64,000 nucleotides of DNA from Streptomyces sp. NA04227 (GCF_013364195.1 NZ_CP054918.1:3523001-3587000), one strand, 5' to 3'; positions 35,471 to 44,354 are shown, numbered from the stretch's first letter. Notes: generated by a model from the sequence alone, not told the origin. A program made the numbers and translations.

Positions 35471-36721
35471 TCACTCGCCGACGCTGACCACGCTCTTCTC
35501 CCGCCGTGCGCGTTCGGCGGCCCAGACCACCAGATGCGAGGCCAGGGTTTCCTCCGGGCCCGAGCTGATGAGGGAGCGGTCACCGGTGCGCAGGGCGGCG
35601 GTGAACGCGCGGATGAGTGCGTTGTCGGCGCCCCCGTGGCCGTCGGCGGCCGACGCGCCGCCGTCCGGGTCCAGGTCGAAGGTCTGCACGGTGTCGGTGA
35701 GGAAGTCGTGCAGCGTGATCGTGCGGCCGTCGCCCTCCAGGGACCCGTGGGTACCGAAGACGCGGGTCTTGCGGAAGTCCAGGGCGGTGAAGGCGGTCAT
35801 GGTGAAGGAGGCCGTCGCGCCGCCTTCGTAGAGCAGGTTGACGACTTGGTGGTCGACGACGTCGTTGCGGCCGGAGTAGACGCAGACGCCGTAGGGGCCC
35901 TCGGCGAGCGCCCTGCGCAGGCCCTCGGGTGAGACGTCTTCGGTGAGTACGCCCAGGGGCCACTTCTCGTGGACGGGGTCGCCGAGGAAGCGTTCGTAGA
36001 TACGGACGGCCGAGTAGGCACAGGTCCGCTCGACGGGGCAGGTCACACAGCGGTCGCCCGCGCCGTCCGGCCGGTTCTCGGGCCGGAAGTGCTGGAGCCC
36101 GCCGAAGGAGGAGACCTGGGCGACGGGCTTGCCGAGCAGGTGCCCCAGCCAGTCGATGTCGTGGCAGGACTTGGCCAGCAGCATCGAGGAGGACTCCGCC
36201 TCCACCGCCCACTGCCCGCGTACGTAGGAGTGCGCCTGGTGCCACCAGCCGACGGGCTCCAGGTGCTCGACGCTGACGATCTCCCCGATCCGGCCCTGGG
36301 ATATGAGTCTCTTGAGTTCGAGGGAGTACGGGGTGTAGCGCAGGACATGGCAGACGGCGAGCAGGACGTCGTTGCGGACCGCGGCCTCGACGATGCGGCG
36401 GGCCTCGGCCTCCGTGGGTGCCATCGGCTTTTCCAGGAGCAGGTGGTAGCCGAGGTCCGCGCAGGCGAGGGCGGGTTCGGTGTGCAGGCGGTCCGGTGTG
36501 GCGATGACGACGGCGTCCGCGAGCCGGGGCCGGTCGGTGAGCTCGCGCCAGTCGGTGAAGAGCCGGTCCTCGGCGATGCCGAACTCCCGGGCGAGTGCGG
36601 CACGGCGGGCCGGGTCCGGGTCGGCCACGGCGACCACGGCGGCGAGACCTTCCTCATGGGCGATGCGCGCATAGGAGGCGCCGCGTGCTCCGGCGCCGAT
36701 GATGGCCAGAGTGACGGTCAT
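35471..36721 (-). CDS. Gfo/Idh/MocA-family oxidoreductase
   Basis: 416 aa from ATG 36721. The Rossmann start TLAIIGAGARGASYARIAHE binds NAD(P). LLEKPMAPTEAEA carries the conserved EKP motif and AKSCHDIDWLGHLLGKP the catalytic-site His region. A Cys cluster CVTCPVERTCAY in the C-terminal half is seen in many sugar-acting members. It lies 11 bp after the second permease gene, so it belongs to the importer operon and most likely oxidises or epimerises the imported sugar. The exact substrate is unknown; an amino-sugar is suggested by the adjacent GH89. Confidence 0.9.
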   Translation of the reverse strand: MTVTLAIIGAGARGASYARIAHEEGLAAVVAVADPDPARRAALAREFGIAEDRLFTDWRELTDRPRLADAVVIATPDRLHTEPALACADLGYHLLLEKPMAPTEAEARRIVEAAVRNDVLLAVCHVLRYTPYSLELKRLISQGRIGEIVSVEHLEPVGWWHQAHSYVRGQWAVEAESSSMLLAKSCHDIDWLGHLLGKPVAQVSSFGGLQHFRPENRPDGAGDRCVTCPVERTCAYSAVRIYERFLGDPVHEKWPLGVLTEDVSPEGLRRALAEGPYGVCVYSGRNDVVDHQVVNLLYEGGATASFTMTAFTALDFRKTRVFGTHGSLEGDGRTITLHDFLTDTVQTFDLDPDGGASAADGHGGADNALIRAFTAALRTGDRSLISSGPEETLASHLVVWAAERARREKSVVSVGE

Positions 36722-36732
36722 GTGTGTGATCC

Positions 36733-37542
36733 CTATTTCACGGCACCCTGGAGGATGCCCTTGATGAAGTGACGCTGGAAGAAGAGGTAGAGCAGCACGA
36801 TCGGCGCGATGACGATGAGCGTCCCGGCGGACAGCAACGGGATGTTCTTGCCGAACTGCTGGACGAACTTGCCCAGTCCGGCCGGTGCGGTACGCATCGA
36901 CGGATCCTGGATGAGCACCAGGGCGAGCAGGAACTGGTTCCACGCCCACATGAAGTAGAGGAGCCCGAGGGTCGTCAGCGCGGGTCCGGCGGTGGGCAGC
37001 AGGACCCGGGTCAGGGTGCGCCAACTGCTCGCGCCGTCCATGGCGGCGGCCTCCGTGAGTTCCTTGGGCAGCGAGTCGAAGTGGCTGCGCATCCAGAAGA
37101 CGCCGAAGGGCATGAACAGGCCGATGAGTGGCAGGATGACCGCCCAGTACGTGTTGAGCAGGCCGAGGTCGCGCAGGTCGTAGTAGAGCGGGATGACGAT
37201 GGCCTCGTAGGGCAGGGCCATGCCGAGCATCAGAAGGGCGAAGAGCGGGCCCTTGACGCGCAGTTGCATGATGGACAGGCCGTAGCCGGCCAAGGTCGCC
37301 AGGACCAGCGCCACCGGGACCACGCCGAGCGCGATGACGGCGCCGGATTGGAGCAGCGCGCCGAAGCCCGCCGTGCTCCAGGCGGTGGCGAAGTTCTCCC
37401 AGTGCGGATCGGAGGGCCATTCCAGGCCGGGCGAGAGGTTCGTCTCGGGCTGGAGGGCCGCGGACACCAGGGCGAGGAACGGCAGCAGCACGGAGGCGGC
37501 GGCCAGCAGGAGGGCGAGCCGGGGCAGTTGTCTGGTCAGCAT
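36733..37542 (-). CDS. Carbohydrate ABC permease, MalG type
   Basis: 269 aa, six predicted membrane helices. The conserved EAA loop EAAAMDGASSWRTLTRVLLP, followed by the PTAGPALTTLG segment, identifies the second (CUT1) permease. Its ATG directly follows the stop of the first permease gene, so translation is coupled. No ATPase gene is in the operon. In Streptomyces such CUT1 systems are energised by the shared ATPase MsiK. Confidence 0.93.
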   Translation of the reverse strand: MLTRQLPRLALLLAAASVLLPFLALVSAALQPETNLSPGLEWPSDPHWENFATAWSTAGFGALLQSGAVIALGVVPVALVLATLAGYGLSIMQLRVKGPLFALLMLGMALPYEAIVIPLYYDLRDLGLLNTYWAVILPLIGLFMPFGVFWMRSHFDSLPKELTEAAAMDGASSWRTLTRVLLPTAGPALTTLGLLYFMWAWNQFLLALVLIQDPSMRTAPAGLGKFVQQFGKNIPLLSAGTLIVIAPIVLLYLFFQRHFIKGILQGAVK

Positions 37543-38502
37543 TCAGCGCTCCCTGGTGAGCCTGTTGAGGACGAACATGGCCAGGCAGGTCAGCAGTGAG
37601 AGAACCGTCGCGAGGGCGCAGGCGGTGCCCACCCGGCCTGCGGTGAAGACGAGTTGGTAGACCTGAACGCCCGGCACCATGGTCGAGTAGCCGGGACCGC
37701 CGCCCGTCATCACGTACACGACGTCGAAGCTGGCCAGAGCGGCGATGACGGTGACGGTGCTGGCCACGCCGATCTCACGGCGCAGGCCGGGCACGGTGAT
37801 GTGCAGGAACTGGCGCAGGCGGCCCGCGCCGTCGAGGGACGCGGCCTCGTACAGGGACGGGTCGATCTTCCCGATACCGGACAGCAGCAGCAGGAAGCAC
37901 AGGCCCGTGGAGACCCAGGTCCCGATCAGGCCCACGGAGGGCAACGCCCAGGTGAAGTCGCCGAGCCAGGCGCGGGCGAGGCCGCCGAGGCCGACGGCCC
38001 GCAGGAGTTGGTTGAGCGGGCCGTCCTCGCCGTAGATCCATTTCCAGACGACGCCGACGGCGACCAGGGGAAGGATCTGCGGCAGGAAGATCACGGTGCG
38101 GATCACCGGCATGGCCCGCCAGGGCACGGTGGAGACGAGGGCGGCGAGCACCAGACCCAGGCTCAGCGGGATCACCGTGTAGAAGAGGACGAACACGAAG
38201 GCGTGCACCAGAGCGGAGCGCAGGGCGGGCTCGGTGAAGACGTCGACGTAGTTGTCGGCTCCCGCCCAGGTGGCCACCCCGATGCCGTTCCAGTGCCAGA
38301 ACGAGATCCATACGCTGTGCACCCAGGGCGCGATCACGAAGCCGAGGTAGAAGACCAGCGCGGGCAGGACGTACAGGAGCGGGACCAGGCGCTGACATCG
38401 CGCCCCGAGGCGGCGGGGCGCCACCACGGGGCGGGGCGCGGACCCGCTTCGGCCCGTGGTGGCGGAGGCGGCCCGGTCGTTGCGGACCAGGACATCAGCC
38501 AT
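37543..38502 (-). CDS. Carbohydrate ABC permease, MalF type
   Basis: 319 aa with a basic cytosolic N-terminus of about 45 residues and six membrane helices. The EAA motif is EAASLDGAGRLRQFLHITVP. The start overlaps the binding-protein gene by 8 bases. Together with the next gene it forms the transmembrane channel of a CUT1 sugar importer. Confidence 0.93.
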   Translation of the reverse strand: MADVLVRNDRAASATTGRSGSAPRPVVAPRRLGARCQRLVPLLYVLPALVFYLGFVIAPWVHSVWISFWHWNGIGVATWAGADNYVDVFTEPALRSALVHAFVFVLFYTVIPLSLGLVLAALVSTVPWRAMPVIRTVIFLPQILPLVAVGVVWKWIYGEDGPLNQLLRAVGLGGLARAWLGDFTWALPSVGLIGTWVSTGLCFLLLLSGIGKIDPSLYEAASLDGAGRLRQFLHITVPGLRREIGVASTVTVIAALASFDVVYVMTGGGPGYSTMVPGVQVYQLVFTAGRVGTACALATVLSLLTCLAMFVLNRLTRER

Positions 38503-39796
38503 GGCTCCGGGCCCATTCGTCCTGGATCGCCTTGACGAAGCCGTCGGTGTCGGTCCTGCCCGCCAGCAGTTCCTGGGTGGTGGCGGTGAGCTTGTCGTTC
38601 ATGGTGGCGGTGGCGTTGTTGTTGAAGCCGACCAGGCCGTTGTCCTTGTCGACGTGCGTCCACGCGCCGACCACATCCGCCATGAGCGTGCCCTTGGCGG
38701 GCCGGGCGACGGAGATGTCCGCGGGCATGAAGCCCGCCTTGAACTGTTCCTTCGAGGCCTCCGGCGAGTGGAGGAAGTCGAGGAAGGCGGCCGCGGCGTC
38801 CGGGTGTTCGGTATTGGAGGAGATCGCGTAGGCCACCGAGGTACCGATCGCGGTGGCCCTGGCGCCCGGGAAGGCGAAGAAGCCCGCGTTCTTGCCCAGC
38901 TTCTGACCGATCTTCGCGGCGTCCCAGTTGCCGTCCACGAAGAACACGCCCTGGCCCTTGGTGAACTTGTCGACGGCGCCCTGCAGATCGGTGCCGTTGG
39001 CGCCCTTGGGCAGGTAGCCCTTCTTCGACCAGGCGGCGACCTTGTCGACGGCCGTCCGGTTGCCCCGGGTGTCGAAGGTCGAGCCCTTCCTGCCGAACGT
39101 CCACTTCGCCGCGGGGGCGGCGCCGTCCAGGGACTGCCCGATGAGCTGGACGGGGAAGGAGGCGTGGCCCTGCGCGTTGCCGAGCTGGAGCGGGAGCTCT
39201 CCGGCCTTCTTGGCCTTGGCGAGCGCGGACTCGAACTCGGCGAGGGTGGACGGCGGCTCGGTGATGCCGAGTTCGGCGGCCTTGGCCTTGTTGTAGTAGA
39301 CGCCGACCAGCGAGAAACCGGCGGGCGCCGCGTACAGGCCGCCCTCGCCGAGGGTGGTGCCGTCGTCGGCGACCCGCCACTGGTCGAGCTGGCTGCTGGG
39401 GTAGGTCCTGTCCCAGCCGTAGGCCTTGGCGTACGGGGTGAGGTCGCGCACCAGCTTGTCCTTGACGGTGGTTCCCACCGCGTTGAGCAGGGCGACGTCG
39501 GGTGCCATGTCGGAGGCGAGCGACAGGTTGAGGCTCTTGTTGTAGTCGTCGTAGTTGGTGTCCTGGTACTGGATGTCCACCTGCGGGTGCGCGGCCTCGA
39601 ACTTCTCGATGATCGCCTTGAGCGCGGCCCCCGACTCCGGAGTGGAGACGAGCTTCAGCGTGACGTTCTCGTCCGGGAGCTCGGTACTCACCGGGCCCGT
39701 GGGTTCGGACCCGGCGTCGCTGCCTGAGCCCGGGGAACACGCGGCGGCCGCGAAGGCGACCAGGGCCACACCGGCCAGGGTCTTCGTGATCTTCAT
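38495..39796 (-). CDS. Sugar-binding lipoprotein of the CUT1 importer
   Basis: 433 aa from ATG 39796, with lipobox AAAC after an ordinary signal (KITKTLAGVALVAFAAAAC). The mature part is a family-1 solute-binding protein: LKAIIEKFEAAHPQVDIQYQ, DVALLNAVGTTV, GVYYNKAKAAELGI, FFVDGNWDAAKIG, AAAAFLDFLHSPEASKE. It is the first gene of the operon and sets its specificity. The ligand is unknown; a GlcNAc-containing sugar is inferred from the GH89 gene downstream. Transcription is probably controlled by the divergent ROK gene. Confidence 0.93.
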   Translation of the reverse strand: MKITKTLAGVALVAFAAAACSPGSGSDAGSEPTGPVSTELPDENVTLKLVSTPESGAALKAIIEKFEAAHPQVDIQYQDTNYDDYNKSLNLSLASDMAPDVALLNAVGTTVKDKLVRDLTPYAKAYGWDRTYPSSQLDQWRVADDGTTLGEGGLYAAPAGFSLVGVYYNKAKAAELGITEPPSTLAEFESALAKAKKAGELPLQLGNAQGHASFPVQLIGQSLDGAAPAAKWTFGRKGSTFDTRGNRTAVDKVAAWSKKGYLPKGANGTDLQGAVDKFTKGQGVFFVDGNWDAAKIGQKLGKNAGFFAFPGARATAIGTSVAYAISSNTEHPDAAAAFLDFLHSPEASKEQFKAGFMPADISVARPAKGTLMADVVGAWTHVDKDNGLVGFNNNATATMNDKLTATTQELLAGRTDTDGFVKAIQDEWARSHG

Positions 39797-39933
39797 GAGC
39801 AGGTCTTCCTTGAGAAAGGCGAGAGCGCCATGTGCGAGGATGGCGCACCGGTTATTGCCAAGCGGACGCCAGCTTTAGAAGGAAACTTTCGTAAGACAAT
39901 GCGTCACGACGCAACTCACGTCAAGAGGGGACG
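39797..39933. promoter_or_regulatory. Divergent promoter with candidate ROK operator
   Basis: 137 bp between the importer operon and the ROK gene. The A/T-rich element TTTAGAAGGAAACTTTCGTA (about 39873-39892) is a partial inverted repeat (GGAAA/CTTTC centre, TTA/TAA ends). It resembles the GGAAA-GTTTC type of site I associate with actinomycete ROK regulators. Its position between the two transcription units fits an operator. Confidence 0.5.
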
Positions 39934-41085
39934 ATGAAGACCTCCAAGGTGCTGCCCGGCGGTGACCAGAGCGCGCTGCGACACCTCAACACCAGTCGTG
40001 TGCTCCAACTCCTCTACGAGGACGGGCCGCTCACGATCAACGCGATCTCCCGGGTCACCGGGCTCTCGCGGCCGACCGTGCGCGGGATAGTCACCGCACT
40101 CCAGGACGCGCGGCTGCTGCGCACCGACGGTCAGGACTCGGTCGCCACCGGCGGCAGGCCCGCCCAGCGGTACGCGTTCGACCGGGCCGCGGGATGCCTG
40201 GCGGGGCTGCACATCGACGCGGACGGCATGTGGCTGCGCCTCACCGACCTCGGCGGCGGCCCGCTGGCCGCCGCGCACCGTGCCCTGCCGGAGAAGGCCG
40301 GTCGCGAGGAACGTCTGCGCGCCGCCGCCGACCTGGTGCGCGAACACCTGGCGGAGCAGAAGGCCCCGCTGTGGGCGGTGGGCGCCGGGACGCCCGGCAT
40401 CGTCGACGCGCAGGGCACCGTTCGCCTCAGCGTGCCCGTACCGGACTGGAGCGGGGTCCGTCTCGCCGAGGAACTGGCAACCCGGCTGGAGTGCCCGGTC
40501 ACCGCGATGAAGGACACCAACCTGGCCGCCCTGGCCGAGCACCGCACGGGCGCGGCGCAGGGCGTGCAGGATCTGCTGTACGTCCAGATGAGCCGCCGCC
40601 TCGGTGTCGGGATCCTGGTCGACGGAAAGCCGTTCACGGGCAGGTCGGGCGGCGCGGGGGAGATCGGCCGCCATCCCGGACTGGGCTGGGAGCACACGCC
40701 GGAGAGGCTGTTCGCGGCGTCGGGCTCCGCCCACGACGACCCGCAGGAGGCCGGTGCGCTCACCTTCGCCCGGGCCCGGCACGGCGACGCGCAGGCCGAG
40801 CGGGCGGTGGCAGAGTACGCGGGCTCCCTGGCCGACGGCATCGGGGCCATGCTGCTGGCCGTCGACCCCACGGCCGTGGTCCTCGGCGGCAGTCTCGCCG
40901 CTCCGGGCGGCGCCCTGGTGCTGGAACCCATCAGGCAGCGCCTCGCGGAGATCGCCTACGAGGTGCCGCCCGTGACGCTGAGCGCCCTCGGCGAGGACGC
41001 GGTGGCCGTCGGCGCCGTGGAAGCGGCGCGCGACCTGGTGCGCGGCCGGATGCTGACCATGACGGAGCAGCTCCTGGAGAGCTGA
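39934..41085 (+). CDS. ROK-family transcriptional regulator
   Basis: 383 aa from ATG 39934. Residues 15-70 form a winged helix-turn-helix (RHLNTSRVLQLLYEDGPLTI, VTGLSRPTVRGIVTAL). The rest is the ROK sugar-kinase-like fold with AVGAGTPGIVDAQG, MKDTNLAALAEH and GGAGEIGRHPG. The usual CxCGxxGCxE zinc motif of ROK proteins is not visible, so the effector site may differ. It is divergent from the importer operon and most likely represses it until a sugar or sugar-phosphate binds. Confidence 0.9.
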   Translation: MKTSKVLPGGDQSALRHLNTSRVLQLLYEDGPLTINAISRVTGLSRPTVRGIVTALQDARLLRTDGQDSVATGGRPAQRYAFDRAAGCLAGLHIDADGMWLRLTDLGGGPLAAAHRALPEKAGREERLRAAADLVREHLAEQKAPLWAVGAGTPGIVDAQGTVRLSVPVPDWSGVRLAEELATRLECPVTAMKDTNLAALAEHRTGAAQGVQDLLYVQMSRRLGVGILVDGKPFTGRSGGAGEIGRHPGLGWEHTPERLFAASGSAHDDPQEAGALTFARARHGDAQAERAVAEYAGSLADGIGAMLLAVDPTAVVLGGSLAAPGGALVLEPIRQRLAEIAYEVPPVTLSALGEDAVAVGAVEAARDLVRGRMLTMTEQLLES

Positions 41086-41415
41086 GCGGCACCCCCGCGG
41101 CGCTCGCCCCGCCCGGCTCGGCGCGGCGGGCCGCGGGGAACCGTCCCCGCCCGGCCCTCATCGGCGGCCACGGACGCGGGTGGCGAACCAAATGCGACCG
41201 GAAGGGTTGACATTCAGCCTTGGCGAGGGGAGATTCACCGGGACATTCGAAGGTTTCTTTCCTTCGTTAGTCGGGAGAGGGCGCGGAGGGTTTCCGCCCG
41301 AAGCTCCGCGTCCTGGTGCCCGCCCCCACCTCGTCCCTGTTCCCGATCGCGCCCGGTCGGCCCCGCTGCCGCGGTCGCACGCCGTGCTCCTCGCACGGCG
41401 GAAAGGAGTGCCACG
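41086..41415. other. Intergenic region upstream of the GH16 gene
   Basis: 330 bp. It contains TTGACA at 41207-41212, a possible -35 box with AGATTC 18 bases later, and the inverted repeat CGAAGG(7)CCTTCG at 41248-41266. GGAAAGGAG (41400-41408) is the ribosome site of the next gene. No coding frame is supported. Confidence 0.45.
41248..41266. promoter_or_regulatory. Inverted repeat CGAAGG-TTTCTTT-CCTTCG upstream of GH16
   Basis: Perfect 6-bp arms. The inner 14 bases GAAGGTTTCTTTCC recur in the leader of the cold-shock gene (43922-43935). It also resembles, on the other strand, the GGAAA element upstream of the ROK gene, so ROK binding is a possibility. Confidence 0.4.
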
Positions 41416-42687
41416 GTGAGACAACGCCGCACGCTGACCACTCTCACCCTTGCCGGACTCTGTCTGTCCGTCCTCGCCACGACGGGCACCGGCGCCTCGG
41501 CCGCGGACTTCCCGCCCAACCCGACCGGCAAGAGCGGCTACACACTCGACTTCCAGGAGGAGTTCGACGGCACCTCGCTCGACACCTCCAAGTGGCTGCC
41601 CTACTACCTGCCGCACTGGGCCCAGAACCGTGAGGACGCCAAGGCGCGTTACACGCTCCAGGACGGCAAGCTCGTCGAACGCGTGGACCCGGACACCCCG
41701 GCCTGGAACCCGAAGTACGACTCCACCGTCAAGGTCTCCAGCATCCAGACCTACAACCAGGACTGGTGGCACCGGTTCAACTACTCGATGCCCAACGACC
41801 ACCACGAGCCGGACTTCAACGGCTACAGCACGCAGTACGGCTACGTCGAGACCCGCGCCAAACTGTCCGACACCGGCGGCGGCGGGCATCAGGCCCTGTG
41901 GCTGGTCGGCACGAAGGACAGGTCCAGCGCCTCGAAGAACCCCGAGATCGACATGCTGGAGACCTTCTTCAGCAAGCCCGACACCTGGCGCATCAAGGCG
42001 TACGGCTGGGGCGACCCCGACTTCGTCAGCTCCTGGACCGGCCCCGAGGACCCCGTTCCCAGCGGCGAGCCGACGAAGGAGTACCACGTCTACGGCATGG
42101 AGTGGACTCCCACCCAGCTCAACTTCTACTACGACAACAAGCTCTACAAGACGATCAACGACTCCCCCAACCAGGCCATGGGCCTGATCCTCGGCATCTA
42201 CACCGACGCCGGTTCGGGGCAGCACAACGACGTCTGGCCCAAGAACTGGAGCGTGGACTACCTGCGCGTGTGGAAGAAGAACGGCGGCTACGGCGAGGGC
42301 TACCAGCGCTTCAAGAACCGTCAGAGCGGCCAGTACATGAACATCGAGAACAAGACCGGCAAGGTGGAGTACGGCAACCCGCCCGCCACCGCGTGGAGTT
42401 CGCAGTGGCGCCGCGAGAACACCGACGGCCACCTGCGCTACCGCAACAGATGGACCGGCGAGTACCTGCACACCGAGAACGGCGGCGGCACCGCCCGCTA
42501 CGGCGACGTCCCCGCGACGTACTGGAGCGGCCAGTGGCAGGAAGAGGTCGCCGACGGCCGCATCCGGTTCAGGAACCGGCAGACCGGCCAGTACCTGCAC
42601 AGCGAGGACGCCACCGGGTTCGTCCAGTACGGCAACGTGCCCGCCACCCACTGGAGCAGCCAGTGGTCCGCGGAGCCCGGCGCCTGA
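41416..42687 (+). CDS. Secreted GH16 glycosidase with a triplicated C-terminal domain
   Basis: 423 aa from GTG 41416, with GGAAAGGAG 7 bases upstream. The signal peptide ends near ASAADF. The catalytic signature EIDMLE is at 177-182 (nucleophile and acid/base Glu with the assisting Asp), within a beta-jelly-roll covering about 40-290. Three repeats of about 42 residues follow, each starting RF(K/R)NRQ(S/T)GQY or RYRNRWTGEY and ending SSQW or SGQW. Three such lobes suggest a beta-trefoil carbohydrate-binding module. GH16 enzymes cleave beta-1,3/1,4-glucans or galactans; the substrate is not clear. Confidence 0.9.
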   Translation: MRQRRTLTTLTLAGLCLSVLATTGTGASAADFPPNPTGKSGYTLDFQEEFDGTSLDTSKWLPYYLPHWAQNREDAKARYTLQDGKLVERVDPDTPAWNPKYDSTVKVSSIQTYNQDWWHRFNYSMPNDHHEPDFNGYSTQYGYVETRAKLSDTGGGGHQALWLVGTKDRSSASKNPEIDMLETFFSKPDTWRIKAYGWGDPDFVSSWTGPEDPVPSGEPTKEYHVYGMEWTPTQLNFYYDNKLYKTINDSPNQAMGLILGIYTDAGSGQHNDVWPKNWSVDYLRVWKKNGGYGEGYQRFKNRQSGQYMNIENKTGKVEYGNPPATAWSSQWRRENTDGHLRYRNRWTGEYLHTENGGGTARYGDVPATYWSGQWQEEVADGRIRFRNRQTGQYLHSEDATGFVQYGNVPATHWSSQWSAEPGA

Positions 42688-42704
42688 TCCGGTCCGCCCG
42701 CACC

Positions 42705-42743
42705 CGGGCGTGCCCCTCGTCGACGCGGCGAGGGGCACGCCCG
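42705..42743 (+). terminator. Terminator after the GH16 gene
   Basis: Perfect 15-bp stem (42705-42719 with 42729-42743), 9-base loop, 18 bp past the stop. Confidence 0.88.
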
Positions 42744-42809
42744 CCCGGTCCCCGGCCGACATGCCGCAGTGCCGTCGGCCCGCGAGCAATCACGCCAACG
42801 AGGTTCCCC

Positions 42810-43478
42810 ATGTGCTCTCTTCGCCCCACGGCCGCCCTCGCCGTCCTCCCCGCCCTGATGGCCTCCGCCCTGCTCACCACCGGCTGCGGCGACAACTCGC
42901 CGGACCCGCGGTCCGCCACCACCGCGTCCCGCTCCCGGCCGGGCGGCCCGCCCACCGGCGACCGGGCGGCCTCCCTCTGGTCACTGATCGGCGAGGGCGG
43001 CAAGGACCTCGGCGGCCTGCCCGACGACGACAAGGACGTGGCAGCCGTACGCAAGACGGTCGCGCTGCACTCCGGTGCCGTGGACAACCGCGGCCCCGGC
43101 GAGCTGCCAGAGAGCCTGAAGACCGAATACGCGTACTACACGGCGGAGTTCCGGGCCGCCCTGCGCACCCAGGACCACGACGCACAGCTGACGCGCCTGT
43201 TCCGTACGAACAAGCTCACCACCCGTCAGACCAAGATCGCCTGGTACCGCTCCACCCTGCACACCGACCGCACCACCGCCAAGGTGGAGATGGACAGCGT
43301 CATCGAGTTCACCGCCGCGACGCGGGACTACCTCGAGCGGGGCGGCTTCGAGCTGCGCACGCCGTACACCCAGCACCGCACCCTGAGCCTGGTCAAACGC
43401 GACGGCACCTGGCTGATCGACCGCATCGACAAGACGCCCCTCACCCGGCCCTCGGCCCGGCCGGTCCCGACGGGGTGA
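42810..43478 (+). CDS. Lipoprotein of unknown function
   Basis: 222 aa from ATG 42810 (weak GAGG site). The signal peptide ends in lipobox LTTGC. After a low-complexity linker, the C-terminal half (KIAWYRSTLHTDRTTAKVEM, FTAATRDYLERGGF, LSLVKRDGTWLIDRID) has the shape of an NTF2/Mce-associated-like domain, ending with a KRDGTWLID strand typical of that fold. Assignment to a named family is not certain. It should be membrane-anchored outside the cell. Confidence 0.8.
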   Translation: MCSLRPTAALAVLPALMASALLTTGCGDNSPDPRSATTASRSRPGGPPTGDRAASLWSLIGEGGKDLGGLPDDDKDVAAVRKTVALHSGAVDNRGPGELPESLKTEYAYYTAEFRAALRTQDHDAQLTRLFRTNKLTTRQTKIAWYRSTLHTDRTTAKVEMDSVIEFTAATRDYLERGGFELRTPYTQHRTLSLVKRDGTWLIDRIDKTPLTRPSARPVPTG

Positions 43479-44011
43479 CCGGAACCCGGAGGCACAAAGC
43501 GCCCCGGAGGACCCGGCGAACCGTCCCGGCCGAGCACCGACGCGTACGTGCGCGCGCCCACCGGCCGTCGCGCTCCTCGCCGGACTCCTCATCACACTCC
43601 CCGTCGCACCCTCGTCGCCCCCCTCGCGCAAGATGTGACCTTCATCGCGGTGGCGGAGTCCCGGCTCCTGGGCCCTCACTCCCGCCCGCCGACGACGGTG
43701 GCACCGCCAAATTACCCGTCGTCCGAGGTCACAGGGCTGTGGGCGGCGAGGGCGCGGCGGGAAGGCCGCGCACACGGAGAGCGATATCTGTGCCCGTGGA
43801 ATGAGAATTGGACGTGAGGCACGGTCAGTATTCCTCGATCGGTGGCCGGAGCGGAATTATCGATTACGTAGGGCCGATCACCCCGTGCTACCGTCGACGT
43901 CAGTTGCAGGTGTGGTTGCCAGAAGGTTTCTTTCCGACGGGTTAATCAGCACGGCGACAAGGAATTCACAAAAGGTGAATTCCCGAAACCGCCCCCCGAA
44001 GGAGAAATAAC
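43479..44011. other. Long leader region of the cold-shock gene
   Basis: 533 bp without a supported gene. The right third becomes A/T-richer and contains the 14-base element at 43922-43935, a perfect hairpin at 43961-43983 and the ribosome site AAGGAG at 43999-44004. This is the long structured 5' leader expected for a CspA-type gene. Confidence 0.6.
43961..43983 (+). promoter_or_regulatory. Leader hairpin upstream of the cold-shock gene
   Basis: GGAATTCAC (43961-43969) pairs perfectly with GTGAATTCC (43975-43983) around the loop AAAAG, 16 bases before the ribosome site. It is A/T-containing and of modest stability, so it is a candidate for temperature-dependent folding. Confidence 0.6.
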
Positions 44012-44215
44012 ATGGCTACTGGAACCGTGAAGTGGTTCAACGCGGAAAAGGGATTCGGCTTCATCGAGCAGGACGGCGGCGGCGCCGACGTCTTCGCGCA
44101 CTACTCGAACATCGCCACCCAGGGCTTCCGCGAGCTGCAGGAAGGCCAGAAGGTGACCTTCGACATCGCACAGGGTCAGAAGGGCCCGACGGCCGAGAAC
44201 ATCGTTCCCGCCTGA
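44012..44215 (+). CDS. CspA-family cold-shock protein
   Basis: 67 aa, the exact family length. [20 protein letters not shown] carries RNP1, and VFAHYSNI carries RNP2. It is a small cytosolic RNA/ssDNA chaperone with an OB fold. AAGGAG lies 7 bases before the ATG. A structured leader precedes it and a strong terminator follows. The DEAD-box helicase gene is 180 bp downstream, a sensible pairing of RNA remodelling factors. Confidence 0.97.
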   Translation: MATGTVKWFNAEKGFGFIEQDGGGADVFAHYSNIATQGFRELQEGQKVTFDIAQGQKGPTAENIVPA

Positions 44216-44241
44216 CAACGGCACCGACGCGCACACTTCGC

Positions 44242-44277
44242 AGCTGGGGCCCGCACCTGGGGGTGCGGGCCCCAGCT
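44242..44277 (+). terminator. Terminator of the cold-shock gene
   Basis: Perfect 16-bp stem (44242-44257 with 44262-44277), 4-base loop TGGG, 26 bp past the stop. Confidence 0.92.
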
Positions 44278-44354
44278 CGTCGCATTCCCGGCGCGTCCCT
44301 CATCATCACTGGCTCGTTCTCGCGATTCCCTGCGCTGCTCGTCTGCTGCGGGAA

